A stretch of 64,000 nt of DNA from Sambucus nigra (Eukaryota; Streptophyta; Magnoliopsida; Dipsacales; Adoxaceae), in assembly GCA_949130495.1 (NCBI GenBank), contig OX422221.1, positions 28,498,917 to 28,562,916 of the forward strand, given 5' to 3'. Both the position numbers and the translations under genes were made by a program. The number at the start of each line of letters is the position of its first letter. Position 1 is the stretch's first letter. Of the stretch, positions 33,156 through 45,566 are shown piece by piece. Under the pieces are notes generated by a model that worked only from the letters and a program-made list of their open reading frames with translations, was not told where the DNA came from and did no database searches.

Positions 33156-36100
33156 TGTGACACCCCGACTAATTAAATACCGGGTAGCTACTCCTTTATT
33201 AAATTAATTCAAAATGCCAAGTTGGTTCAGTTAATAGCATCACTGTCGAAAACATTTAATGATTACTAACCACCTAGTATTTAAAAAGTAAGTTGTCAAA
33301 TTTTAAATTAAATCTGATTAACATGCAATAAAAGAATTATGAAAGAGTAACGTAACCATTCACCATAAAGAAGCAATAGAATCACCAACAAATAATAATA
33401 AGTCTGGAGGAAATACTCCTCCCAACAATCCCACAACTGAAATAATAAAACAAGTCTGAATCCTGAATTAATTACAATCCACAATCTGAATAACTGAAAT
33501 ATAAAATATCTCTAATAGAAATGGGCAACATGCCCTACAAATGATGGAATTGAATATAGAATCAAAACCAAAGGAAGCGTCTACTAGCAAGGCCCTGTAA
33601 CTTCCACAACAGCTACAGCTCGTCACCTGAATGGAAATCCTATGCATGGTGTCCTTGTGGCTGGGCACCTAAAAGGTTTTTACAAAAATAGATTTGAAAG
33701 AAAACGAGTCAGAGCCCGAAAGTGGAGAGTATTTTAAAAATAGCAAGTGATTTAATGACATTAAAACAATGAATGCAAAATACATGTTAGGACGTGCTCT
33801 CACATGAAATACTCACCTCTCGACTACTTGTGCACTCCTAACGTCCCGTATCCATCTAAGTGGTATTTATATCTAACTAAACCGACATAAGTTCTAACCC
33901 ATCTACTCGATTCACAATATGAATTCCCAATGTTATCACTTGAATAGGTAGCTTTACTTAAACTTGGATTCTCAATTATTAGCATTACCATTTACTGGAG
34001 GTTATCCCCTTATTTATCTTCTGAAGGAGTTACTATAAATTATTCTCATAATTTAACATGACAAGTCTGTTCATTTAACCGTATATCATTCACATCATAA
34101 ATATACAATACAAGCACCCCGAGACTAAGCTGCGGTGCACACATACTCTGCTATCCATCCCGGTACCTCACGTACACAACGATCACGCATTCTGAAACTC
34201 TCAGGAATCGTTCTCAGATAACAACAATCACAATCAATGGAGGCGAACACAGTCACATCACATGGGTCACGCACATACCTACGCTCCCACGATCAGCAGA
34301 CTTATTACCTTCCCAATAAGTCCTTCTCTGACCTATGTTCTCGAGGTACCAATCTATATCCCCCCGTAGGCACACAAAGATTATATTGCCCTAACCGAAC
34401 GCAAACCTCCCGTGATAGCAAGTATGGTAGGTATGTCATACACATAAAATCATATACATATACTAAGCATGCACACATCTTAGTAATTACCATAATTTAT
34501 TAGTTGTATACTTCTCATTCTCATACCAACTTATAATTTTACACTTTTCATATGTTCGGTTCGTATGTATTTAAGTCATCAATTATTCTCACAACGTGAT
34601 TAGTCACTCGCGTCCAAATCCACAAATATTATTTGGTTCCAATCACACTTCTATATTTTACTCCGCAATATATCCCAAACATCCGTTAATACAAATATTT
34701 AAGTCGTCACTTGTTCTCACATCGTAATAGTCACTCACGTCCTAACCCACAATTATCATTTGATTCAAATTTCACTTCTAGGTTTTACCCCTCAATATAT
34801 CCCAAATATCCCAATTATATCAATTAGTCATCAAGGGAATGTCATCTCTACAATTAAACAAGGTTACGGGACCCTAGAATTCAAATCAGGCCAAAAAGGC
34901 CATTCTGTCAACTCGTTAGAAGTCTCGTTCGAACGAGGTCGTTCGAACGAGAGTTTGTTCGAATGAAAGGGGCATCTAACTAACATCCAACTCGTTAGAA
35001 GGTAAACTGTCACCTCGTTAGAAGCTCGTTCAAACGAGCTCGTTCGAATGACCTGGGCAGGTCTTCTAACGAGATGCCAGTTTCGAGCCCAAAATTTCCT
35101 ATCTCGTTTTTCTCAAACTTTCTCTTCTCAAAACTCATCCAAAAACTATCCCAACAGTGTTTTAATGTTCCTAATCATTCCTAAACATATTTAGGTCGTA
35201 TCTCGACACATTTAGGGGTCAAATCTTCCTAAACAACATGAAATTATCATCAATCCCCAATTTTCCCAAAACCATATGAGTATGAACCCTAGAAATTTAA
35301 AGTCATCAATTCCCATAAATAAATCCGTTTTTGCATCATAAAAATTATATTTCTTTTAGTATAATCACCCAATAACAATTCTACATGCAATCCCTATATC
35401 ACGACCTGAATTTATAACTCCAATTTCATGGGTTTTTATAAATCTCCCAATACAATGCAATTATATAAATTTCTAAGCATGGAAGAAACATTCGCTTGAA
35501 ATTAACGTAATTAAACCACTTGCCTCAGATTGTTCTCTGAATTTGATGTTGGATGTTGGATGTTTCTCTCTTTTCCTCTACAATTTCTCCCTAGGTTGAA
35601 GGTTGAAGATGATGGTTATGGTTTTTCTCTTTTGGGAACCTCTCCTAACTTCTCCTATAACTCCCGTAGACCTCTAATTAGTTAAGTGATGGTAATGGGT
35701 TACTGGGTTCCCAAATACCCTATTTTTAATTCCCAAAATTCGTTGGTCAAAATTCCCCAAATTCCAAAATTACCAAAATACCCTTTTAAGTTGCCGGTGT
35801 GGGCCAAAAATGCCCCGGGACCCAAACGAAACCCCCGGCTAGTGTTTTCTGACTATTTCGACCCTTCCAGACTCGTTGGCGCACTCACAATGACCATACG
35901 GTTGATAAAAATAAAATTCACTTTTTAATTAAAATAATTATATTCCTGATGCGACTGTCACACGCGTCCCAACAAAATTTCCAAATTGTCGTATTTCTAT
36001 CTCACGACAATTTCAATATTTTCAATATTCATATAACGTTATAATGAAATACCAACTCACATCTCGTTAGTATTTTATCCGGATTAATTCTCAATTAATT

Positions 36101-36157
36101 CACATTTAATTTAATTAATCCCATAAATAAATATCCATAAAAGTACGGGGTATTACA
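33156..36157 (-). repeat. Solo LTR H of a chromovirus, inside element J
   Basis: On the minus strand it begins TGTAATACCCCG (36157) and ends GGGTGTCACA (33156). It is flanked by a perfect CATTC duplication (33151-33155 and 36158-36162). No internal sequence exists, so it is a recombination product. It contains conserved LTR blocks at 34116-34140 and 34406-34439 and a GTTCGAAC cassette at 34925-35080. Confidence 0.93.
34925..35080 (-). repeat. GTTCGAAC/CTAACGAG cassette in solo LTR H
   Basis: It contains CTCGTTCGAACGAG-type palindromes mixed with half-related CTCGTTAGAAG units. The core palindrome is the same as in element J although the two elements belong to different superfamilies. It lies 1.08-1.23 kb from the LTR start. 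Confidence 0.75.
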
Positions 36158-36162
36158 CATTC

Positions 36163-36809
36163 GTTAGGGGTACACGTATTCATCATGCACATATGATTGA
36201 TTGAGTTGATTTTCCTATCGAATGTATTCACACCCATTCATTTTGTTTCCATGACTTGGTTGTTTGAGTTTAAATCCACGGTGTGATTTTTGTATCATAT
36301 TTTTTTTCAAAGTGGTATCTTATTTTTGCATGAAAAATTGAAAAATTCAAAAATAGTTTGTGAGTTTTTTTTTAGATATCCCTTTGTATGCGCGTAGTTT
36401 GATCATTGTTTACTATGCATTTTTCGTGACACTCCTTGTTTTGACTGTTTCTTCTTATCTGTCTATTTTGGGACATCATAAAATGGGGGAGAAAGAATTA
36501 TCATGTTATGGGGGAGTTTTTACATTATGAGGGAGATTTTATTATTAATGTTCTATTCTTACATAATTTCAAACTCGAAACTCGATGCTTCATGAAGGTT
36601 TTTGCTTTATCTCATGTGTGTAGGTACAAAATTGAAGATTGATATGTTGCACACCCTGATGAGAAAAGCTTTGAGATTTGATGAAGATGATTGAAGAACA
36701 ATTTTGAGGTCTTGCAAATTTATTCATGGGAGGGTAGGTTTGTATAGGCAATTTGGTTTTTGATAATTCAGATTTTTTATGTACCGGCATAGACGTAGGG
36801 GGAGATTTC
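36163..36809 (+). other. Non-coding 3' interior of element J with several polypurine tracts
   Basis: No ORF. Purine runs AAATGGGGGAGAAAGAA (about 36481), TTATGGGGGAG (about 36507), GAGGGAGA (about 36529) and TAGGGGGAGA (about 36796) occur before the right LTR. Repeated polypurine tracts are a described Sirevirus feature. Confidence 0.6.
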
Positions 36810-37879
36810 TAAGGACATATTTTCATAGGTCCGTTATCAATTTATAATGTCATATACCGCTACACCATCGAAGAGCATTCATGAGACATCTACATCAAAG
36901 ACGGATCCGAATTACTCAAGTTCTTCATCATACAAGGCTCCGCGAAGTTTACTTTGGTAAGGTTATGTTTTAAATACCTTTACTTTTCACTTAGAGCGTT
37001 TGGGATATTTTTACAAAATATTTTCTAAGTGTTGGAGCGGAATTTTTTGTCAAAATTTGATAATGAGTATTTTTTCGAAGTGTTGAATCGGACGTTAAAA
37101 TAATGTTTTTTTTTCGCAACAGTCGTTCAAGCGACATAGCATGTCGTTCGCACGAGATATCATGTCGCGCAATCTCGTTCGAACGACAGCTGTCCTTCGT
37201 TTGAGCAACATGCTGATCTCGTTCGAACGAGCTCTGTTTTTTAGGCAGCGCATTTTTCTATAAATACTCATTATTTGGTAACGTTTTCATTAAAAAGTCC
37301 ATATGTTTTCCATAACAGAAACACTGCCAAAGCAGTAATCTTTAGGCTTCTTCTTTTAGGGTTTTAATACCTTTTTGATTTACAATTCACAAAACTCCCA
37401 TCATGCTTTAGTGAATTGTTTTGGTGTTCAAGAACACAACTTTGCCTTTTTTTTATCTTTTGTGGAGTGCGTCTCTACACCGTATGGCTGCGTGTCATTA
37501 AAGATCTTGCTGCGTGAAGATTCTTTGTTGAAGATAGGACTGCGAGTCCTTGGAGGGTGCTGCGGGTATTCTCTTGCTGAGTTCAAGACTATGAGTCATT
37601 GTGGATCGGCTGCGCATTGATCCATTGCATATTTCTCCATGTAATTGTAAGTTGTGATTTATAGATTCATAGTGAAATAAAGGTTTTACCCGAAAGGAGT
37701 TTTTTCCTTAAATCTGTGTCTCAGCATATTTGTTTTGTCGCTTGCGTTATTTTTTTATGGTTTGTCACACGCACCATAGATGTATGTTTAGGGGTTGAAT
37801 TAATAGACTCTAATTAAATAAGTGAGCCAAATTAGATATTTGCGAATTTAATCAATTATCACAGTCTCACATTTCTCAA
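36810..37879 (+). repeat. 3' LTR of element J
   Basis: Same boundaries and internal layout as the 5' LTR, with palindromes at 37118-37235 and TATAAATA at 37259. (TA)n follows from 37880. Confidence 0.85.
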
Positions 37880-38066
37880 TATATATATATATAATTACAT
37901 AAATTGTAAGATTGAAACCGCCTCATCCGTAGCATATACAATACTCAAAAGATTCTCTTTTCGGGAGCTAATTATCAAAAGAGGATGATGAATCCAGTCT
38001 AATCTTGAACATATGACAATAATCTAGCCTACATTCACCTCAAAAAAATCTAGGGAGATCAATGAC

Positions 38067-38478
38067 TTAATCGAACCATCTCACACTATTAACTTTGATA
38101 CCTTCTTTAGCTAAACCCTCTGCCACAAAGTTCGCTTCTCTATACACATGAGAAATGCTCCATTCCATCTGAACCCGAAGATTCATTGATTCGACGAAAC
38201 AAGATTTTACAACCCATGGAGGTTTACATTGGAAGGAAAAACATTTGACTACAATCATTGAAGTTGATTCAATTTACAGGTTCCTAACATTTAAGTTAGT
38301 ACTCATTTTAATACCTCTGTAGACTGCTAGAAATTCCACAACAATATTAGATTTGATTCCACAGTTTTCCACAAAAGCCTTCAACATAACTCCTTTATTT
38401 GATCTCAAAATACCTCCACACCCACTTTGACTTGGATTTCCTATTTAAGCCCTATCAATATTGGAAGGACAAAAATTT
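38067..38478 (-). pseudogene. RNase H (RVT_3-like) fragment, probably from a LINE
   Basis: The minus-strand frame reads GNPSQSGCGGILRSNKG, then VMLKAFVENCG, FLAVYRGIKMSTNL, a stop, and SISHVYREANFVAEGLAKEG. This is the plant RNase H-like domain found at the end of some non-LTR retrotransposons and in stand-alone copies. The expected catalytic Asp region survives as NIDRA, followed by a stop. The final Asp of VADALAKEG is Glu here (VAEGLAKEG). At least two stops are present and no RT is found next to it. Assignment to a LINE is probable rather than proven. Confidence 0.65.
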
Positions 38479-38479
38479 T

Positions 38480-39950
38480 CAATTGAGTCTTATGTAGTGT
38501 TGGCTCAATTTCAGACAAAAATATTTGAGTCATAGGATAATGTTCATGAGTATCCTTCAAGCCTATGACTCGTAAAGTTGAAGACGTAGCGGCCATCGTT
38601 TCAAGTGGACATCATCCTTGCCAAGTTTCAAGTGTCTTGTCTTGCGTCCTTAATTCATCATATTTTAAGTCTCCAATAAGGTATGAATGCTATATATATT
38701 TGTAGAGACTTGGAATAATTTTAATCGATGTAATTTTTATTTAAAATAAATTTGGAACTTAAAATGATCATTGAAACATTTATGAACTTTCTTGTTTTTC
38801 GTTCGAATTGTCGTTCGAACGATAATCCCGTTCAAACAAGAATTAGAACGAGTTTGTCAACGAGTTTCCCATTTGTATATTGGATTGTCATTAGAAGTCT
38901 CGTTCTAACGAGTTCGCTCGAATGAACTTTACCAACGATATGCCCTTTTATTTATTCAATTATCAAGAAAACTTTCAAATCACATATCTACTTTTACGAC
39001 TTCCTGCATAAATCTTAACAGACTGGTTAGAAAATAATTCCCTAAAAACTCTACATTTTTCGCCCTTACTGAACTGTATATCCTAGGTGCAACCTTTATT
39101 TAATGAACACAATATCGTCAGGATAGTCGTTTCCTCTTTTAAACTTTAAACGATATTTTGTTATACTAAGTTATGTAATATAATTTTTTTCAACAAAACT
39201 TAAACATCCATGCGGCTCCTTGTATGTATAACTATACCTCTAATTCCTCCAAAGCAATGAACCTCTTTTTTAATCAAATGGCCACTTCATAAGTATTTTC
39301 GTGAACAACTACACATCATACTGCTTATCCTTGCAAGTCATCACGGCGATCCTTATCAATCATATTCCAGAAATGTAAATTATCCATATGATCATAAGAT
39401 ACTTTCTTAGTTCAACATTTATTATATTATGTGTCACTATCAAAGAAGTCTTTTCTAATTATCCATTATAAATCATAATCTACTTATTCATCCACAATAC
39501 TCCAGTTGTTTCCATTTTCTTAACATCCCTTACTGAATATTTTTTTACAGCGATAAATCTCATAGATTCACAATAGGATTTTATCACAAATGTTTTATAT
39601 AGTTAAATCAACCGACTCCACAACTTTCCCTAAAATTTAAACTTATACAAATAATTTCTTACATCAGGATGACATACGACCATGTAATTATTATGCGCCG
39701 ATAGGACCCATGATAGCTTCTCGTGTCCTGAAATCAATTAATCATTAAGGCCTATTAATTGCCTCCTAACCTCAAAATATGAACCGACATGGTCATTCGT
39801 TTTCCCCTCTAAGATGACAACTTGTAATTTAATGCTAATACTAATTTGTTAGCAAGGTTAAACCTTAGAAGCGATGAATAATTCTATCGACTTAAATGTG
39901 GAAAAAGTATTTAACCCAAGTCAACCAACAAATGTTACACCACAATGACC
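38480..39950. other. Gene-poor AT-rich DNA with one GTTCGAAC cassette
   Basis: No protein domain is visible. At 38808-38935, GTTCGAAC, CGTTCTAACGAG and CTCGAATGA units resemble the cassette of LTR H and may be the relic of such an LTR. Confidence 0.45.
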
Positions 39951-39959
39951 CTTTACCAA

Positions 39960-40252
39960 AACACAATGAGTGCTAGTAATCAATTTAGTAATGGATATAT
40001 CCATTAGGAATAATGTCTTGGGAATATCATTTCTAACGGACACAACCCGTTACTAAATTTATTAATTCTAACGAATTAAAACCATTAGAAATTTATTATT
40101 TCTAAGGAAAAAAATTGGTACAAATAATAAAAACCGCTACTTATGTGAGGGCTTATTTTCACATTTAAGCTTTTGTCTTTATTTACTAAGAGATCTAAAC
40201 CGTTAGAAGTGGGACTTTCTAATAGTTGTACTCTGTTAGAAAATGTTGTGTA
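39960..40252. repeat. Cluster of TTTCTAACG-type repeats, possible transposon end
   Basis: At least five copies of TTTCTAACG or its complement CGTTAGAAA, some degenerate, occur in both orientations within 230 bp, ending in GTTAGAAAATGTTGTG. Such subterminal repeats are typical of CACTA transposons, but the terminal CACTA sequence itself is not present. Confidence 0.35.
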
Positions 40253-40254
40253 TT

Positions 40255-40256
<2 letters not shown>

Positions 40257-40320
<64 letters not shown>
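40257..40320 (+). repeat. (TA)n(TG)n microsatellite
   Basis: About 50 bp of TA followed by TG. Apparent Ile-Tyr reading frames on both strands are artefacts. Confidence 0.95.
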
Positions 40321-40489
40321 TCAATATATGTATTTCGGGGAACTAATCTTTCTCACCATTTCAAAATCAATGCCAACATTGAATGAGACCCAAAATAGTA
40401 ATCAAAGACAATCAATAAAAAGAAATTCATAAAAACTCATTCTTGTTAAAATTTTCAAATAATTAATAAAGTTAGCATACATAAAAAAT

Positions 40490-40512
40490 GAGAGAGAGAG
40501 AGAGAGAGAGAT
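40490..40512 (+). repeat. (GA)n microsatellite
   Basis: An uninterrupted GA run in AT-rich DNA. Nothing else is seen from 40321 to 40910. Confidence 0.9.
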
Positions 40513-40912
40513 AATCAACAACCATCATATCATTGTCCATAAATGCATAAATATGCAAAATCCATAATAAGTATAGATAAACCATCCAAACATACTAGAA
40601 AAGGTCCACATACACAAAAACATACGCAAAAATAAATGTTATAATCAATCCATAAGTAGAATTAAATGTACTTCAACCAACAATCATGCCATATGAGATA
40701 TCCCCAGCCCGTGAAGCCAACCAAGGTATAGAAACCATCTTGAGGAGATTCCCACAAATATGCGACAAGGTAGAATACTTCCTCCACGCAAACTATCTTT
40801 TCACCATTTTAGGGACGCTTGAAATGACACGTTCGTCATGATGGATCTTTCACAACATAACGTTTTGCCAAAATTCTAAAAAAATTATTACACAATAGGT
40901 CATTAGGTTGGT

Positions 40913-41430
40913 TCATGGGGATTGGTGAGGATGATGAGTTTGATATGCTCCAAGCAATGCGAAGACAATGTCCACATTTTGGGTTAGAGGAGAAGGCCTA
41001 TTGGTTGAGATGGATGGATCACTCGTGGGAGTGTTCAACGATGGCCCGCTTTCATTCATATTTGATACAATATGACACATAACCTGTAACATAAATGGAC
41101 AAAAAATAAAAGTTCAGAACATGAATAACACAATGAAGTTCTAACATGGCATGACAAAATTTAAAAGTATGAAAATCTACCTTGAGCGTATCCAAGACAG
41201 TGTGTAGTCTTGAGTTGAGTTCATAATTATTCCATGCATCTATTTCATTTTCTCTTTGCCCCCGCTCAAGTGACTCACTCTCAATTCCAATATGAATAAG
41301 TTGTGTCCTATATATATGGCTTGAGTATATAAGAACACTTCACGTTTTGCCCTTCCCAAATAATTCAGCAACTACATCCGTGTCGATAATTCCCTCATCA
41401 TGTCTACTTCCTTCACATTTTCTTCTATTA
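40913..41430 (-). pseudogene. CACTA second gene, Transposase_24-like C-terminus
   Basis: The minus-strand reading IIDTDVVAELFGKGK, a stop, then ESLERGQRENEIDAWNNYEL and NSRLHTVLDTLK resembles the C-terminal part of plant CACTA Transposase_24 proteins (an ELFG motif, then a helical tail). A GT-AG intron at 41180-41084 (97 nt) joins DTLK to VMCHIVSNMNESGP in frame. The product would end with HHPHQSP and TGA at 40915-40913. It lies directly downstream of the TNP2 remnant on the same strand. Similarity is by recall and moderate; the intron is convincing. Confidence 0.5.
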
Positions 41431-41445
41431 TCAACAACCATCAAC

Positions 41446-42414
41446 TCATCCTATAATATGAATAACAAAATTCTTAACTATAAGAATAACTCTCAATGTG
41501 AAAGACTCATTTATCGACATGTCATAAGCCGACACTCCTTCTTCCCATAGTAGCTTCAACTCGTCTACTAATGGTTGAATAAAAACATCAATGTCCTTAC
41601 CAGGTGCCTTTGGACAAGGTATTAACGAAGACAACATATGAAACTCTCATTGCTCGCACAATGTAGTTAATGGTGTTATGATAACAGGCCAACAACTATT
41701 ACTAGCAGATTGAATACCACATGGATTAAACCCATCAATTCCTATTGCTAACCAAACGTTGCTCTCTTCTTTTAAAAACTCTAACATTTTAGTTTAAAAT
41801 TACTCCATTGAGATGAATTGGAAGGGTCTTATTAAAAATCCCATGAATTGGTTGCTTGATTATGAGATGTAATTTCCCGTCCTATTCATGGTATGGTGTA
41901 CAATCTAACAAGTCTAGGAATTAGAGGGAAATGCCTAAATACTTTCTTAAGCTCTTTGTATAATCAACTCCATTTACTTGCAGTACTTCATATCTCGGCT
42001 CTCCACATTGAGGACATTCCTCCTTATCTTCATTTTCCTTTGAATACAAAATATAATTATTGAGGCATGTATGAATGAAATTGGCCTTCATCCCTAAGTC
42101 TTTCGTCATACACTTCATGTGAGGATACTTTTCTGGCAACGTGTTTCCTTTCGGGAGCCACCTTCTCAATATACATAGAAGTGACATCACATTGTTTCCT
42201 GACCGTCCAAACTACTTCTTTATATTGTGCAATTGTACTATTACAGAAAGGGTTATCTCAGGGCCCTCACATAAAGGGTACAGTTTCTTAGTTGCTAAAC
42301 GGTACAGTTTCTCAGTTGGATATGTTTCTTCAGCGAACCCCGGTTGACCTATTTTAGTATCTACGTAAGTACCTTCATGCACTCCATAAAATGTATCAAC
42401 AATTTTCCCCATAC
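41446..42414 (-). pseudogene. CACTA (En/Spm) transposase TNP2, middle part
   Basis: TNP2 (Transposase_21) binds the ends of CACTA transposons and cuts them. Readable blocks in order: GVHEGTYVDTKIGQ, CILRRWLPKGNTLPEKYP, ILYSKENEDKEECPQCGEPRYE, WLAIGIDGFNPCG, and SLIPCPKAPGKDIDVFIQPLVDELK ending LRVILIV. Several stops and frameshifts separate them, and the C-terminal half is missing. The 5' part of the gene lies at 45567-45892, separated by solo LTR K. Confidence 0.85.
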
Positions 42415-42419
42415 CAAGT

Positions 42420-43344
42420 TGTAACACCCCGCTTAAAATAAATACCGGGTGGCCAGTCCCATACCAAATTAAAACAGAATATACAGTTGGCTCATTCTTA
42501 GCATCACTGTCGAAAACATTTACAACTCACCCAATATTCAATTAAGCTGGTGTTAAAAACTTTTCAAATTTTAATTTCACAAAATCCATTTCCAGTTTAA
42601 GAATAACACAACACATTTTATTCTACAACACTGATAACCAATTAGATAACACAAAATAATTTGAATGCAATTGGAATAAACATTCCCAAATAATATTAAT
42701 CCATTACAGTAATCCCAACAATATCAAATGTATTAAAATGACACGAATACCATTGTATTTGACCCCGATAGAAGAAGATAACTGAATCCTTTGGGCGACA
42801 TGCCCTACTAAGAGAATACTGTGAATTAAATGATGATAGGCATCTAAGAAAAACTCAATAAATCCATAGCCTGTCATAATCCGCTAAGGTTGGCATCCTT
42901 GTTGCTGGACACCTGATATAGAAGATACAATAGAAAAGAAAATATGCAAGGAAACGGGTCAGAGCCCGATTCTGAAAATGATTTTTAAAACAACAAGTAT
43001 TTAACAAGTGCAATATATCTTTTATTATGTACATGTTAGACCCAACTCTCACTTGCCATTCTCACCTCTCAACTAGAGTGCACACTTAACGTTTCCTATT
43101 AACTTCCTAGTTAATGGTTCCTCTACCAATTCCATAATATAATTCCATTCCCATATCATAATCCCCGTATGTCCCATAACATACGTCACATTATTATTCA
43201 TTTACATTTCTCATTAATATGAAATAAGTTTTTCAATAAACATTCATTAACTTAATTCAATTATCTTTCTCTATTCACCGTTATCTACAATTATCACCGT
43301 AGATAGATTTAACCATAATAAATATCCATTCATTCATTTAATCC

Positions 43345-43378
<34 letters not shown>

Positions 43379-45561
43379 TATATAATAAGGCACCCCGAGT
43401 CACAGCTGCGGTGCAATGCATTACTCTGCTATCATGTCCCAATATCACTGGTCGCCGAAAAGGGGACAAAAGGTTCGGTGAGGATACCTCGAACCATTAA
43501 CAACAACACAATCATTGGAGGCGAACATAGTTCTCATACCCATGGGTCACGCACATACCTACGTACCCATAGCTAGCGGACTTATCAACTCCCCGATAAG
43601 TCTTTCATAGACCTATGTTCTCGAGCGACAAATCAAAGATCCCATGGATTCATCAGGATATGACTGCCCTCACGCGCAAACCTCCCACCGATAGCAAGTA
43701 AGCTAGGTATGTCATACACATAATCATTAATCAATCAAATAGGTATTATCATACCTATAGTATACTAACAACATGGTACTCACATTAACCTTAGATTATT
43801 CCCTTACGTAGCATTATATCTCTTTAAATCCCACATATTAAAATGTCATATCTTTACTTCATAATTTAATTATCCTCACATCCTATAACATCTCTCCACT
43901 CCCCATGTCGTTAAGGTTCATGCGCGGAGCGTCTCGCAAAGAGAAATCCAAACAAGGAACCCTCCAATACACTACTACTTAACTTTGTCGATCGAGGAGG
44001 TTCGTCAACTTCAAATATGCGATCGGAATAACCTAATCCCCTCTTTCAACCAAATGTGTTATAAACTCCCATCTCTATCCAGGAGCCATACCACTACGCT
44101 CTTGTACTACACTCAACCCTTGCGAAATCAATAATGAGCGTAAACTCATTCCTTGATGTTTAAATTGTAACCCTAAGGCTACCTAGGTGTTATATTAAAT
44201 CTCCACTACTTGAACTATCCTTAATCCTCATACAAACAGATTAGAATCCAACACATGAATCTAGCAACCGAAATCTCTTTAACTTTAATTATCATAATTC
44301 TAATCAATTAAATCCCAATCAAATTAATTCAAATCTTAACAAGGGCTTACTGATCTTCTCTAAGTCCCATAATATCCAATTAATAATCACCGAAGATCTA
44401 CAAAAGTTTTGGGATAAGAACCAACATTAAAAAGAAACAACATCATGAATTCTCATATTTTAAATACTCAGAAAAATCAGATCCAAAAATTATTCAAATC
44501 ATCAATCCGACTTCAGATTTGGATTCTACACGAAAAATTGAGTCAGGTATGTGTTTTGAGTTTTTCTTAAATCTCATCCAAATGCACTCAAAAAGAAGAT
44601 CTAAACCTTCCAAATTGGCTCTACTCATTCCACTCGTTTTTGTCTCTTTTTGCAGAAAATTATCAACATATTATCTTCAAGAACACTAAATTATTTTTAG
44701 AATTTCTTCCACAGATTGATGAATATTTATTAGATTACTAACTACCTACAACATGAGTTTAATTCCTATATATTTTTAGATTCCAAAAATCCATTAACAA
44801 CTATATCCTTTCATCTTCCAAGCATGAAAATCATCTCTTTTTATAACTATCCTAACATGGACAATATACGAACTTAAATTGCAAATATCAAACACATGCC
44901 TCTAATGAAGATCTGATCCTTTGGAGTTGAATAACACAGGTGGTGATGGTGGTGGTGACCTTTGACCTTTGGTTCTCCTCCTTCCCAAGCAAACTTCTTT
45001 TTCTTTCCAGGCAACCTTACACTCTCTCTAAGAAGATGACTTTTAAATTTTATGTAGAAGAGATGAAATGAACCTACATACACTAATCTCCAAATACTTA
45101 TAATAAGACAAAACCCGAAATCACTATTCACCCCCCTTGTAAAAATAACCAAAATGACCATTTGGGTTGTCTTTTCATTTCCAAATGACCCGAGACTCAA
45201 AATTAACATCCAAATAGACTTTTCTGACTATTTCGAACCTTCCGGACGCAATGACGTAGTCGAAATGACTATAAGGTCAATAGAAAATAAATTTCCTTTT
45301 TAATTTAATAAATTAGTCCTGACACGTCCCATACCGCGTCTGACTAAAAATTCAAATTATCGAATTTATATCATACCGTCATATCAATGACATCACATTC
45401 ATATATTACCTAAATATCTTTAAGTAATATTCAGAATCATCCATTTTAATATCCACAATTCGGATAAAACCCAAATGAATTAATGTATAATAAGATCCAA
45501 TTAATCCATTAATTTAAAATATAACCCATTTTAAAAGTCATTAAAATTACGGGGTATTACA
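42420..45561 (-). repeat. Solo LTR K of a chromovirus, inserted in the CACTA transposase gene
   Basis: The minus-strand start is TGTAATACCCCG (45561). The end at 42420 reads GGGGTGTTACA, a slightly altered GTGTCACA. Perfect CAAGT copies flank it (42415-42419 and 45562-45566). It carries GGCACCCCGAG...CTGCGGTGC (about 43390), the GATAGCAAGTAAGCTAGG block (43690), and (TA)n at 43348-43375. No clear TCGA cassette is present at the expected position. Confidence 0.92.
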
Positions 45562-45566
45562 CAAGT

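Larger units (their letters stand above)
30158..37879 (+). mobile_element. Element J: non-autonomous Sirevirus-like (Ty1/copia) retrotransposon
   Basis: Two direct repeats of about 1.07 kb (30158-31225 and 36810-37879) bound an interior of about 2.6 kb once solo LTR H is removed. An initiator-Met-type primer site follows the left LTR and polypurine tracts precede the right one. The only coding trace is a coiled-coil plus zinc-knuckle Gag end. There is no protease, integrase or RT, so it must have relied on a helper. The coiled-coil/CCHC Gag, multiple purine tracts and palindrome-rich LTR resemble Sireviruses. Both outer ends lie in (TA)n, so the target duplication cannot be resolved. Confidence 0.75.

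Noticed and set aside
34237..34503. 88-codon plus-strand frame inside solo LTR H
   Set aside because: It overlaps conserved non-coding LTR blocks and has no similarity to any family I recognise.
40085..40432. Ile-Tyr repeat frames on both strands
   Set aside because: They come from the (TA)n tract and have no coding support.
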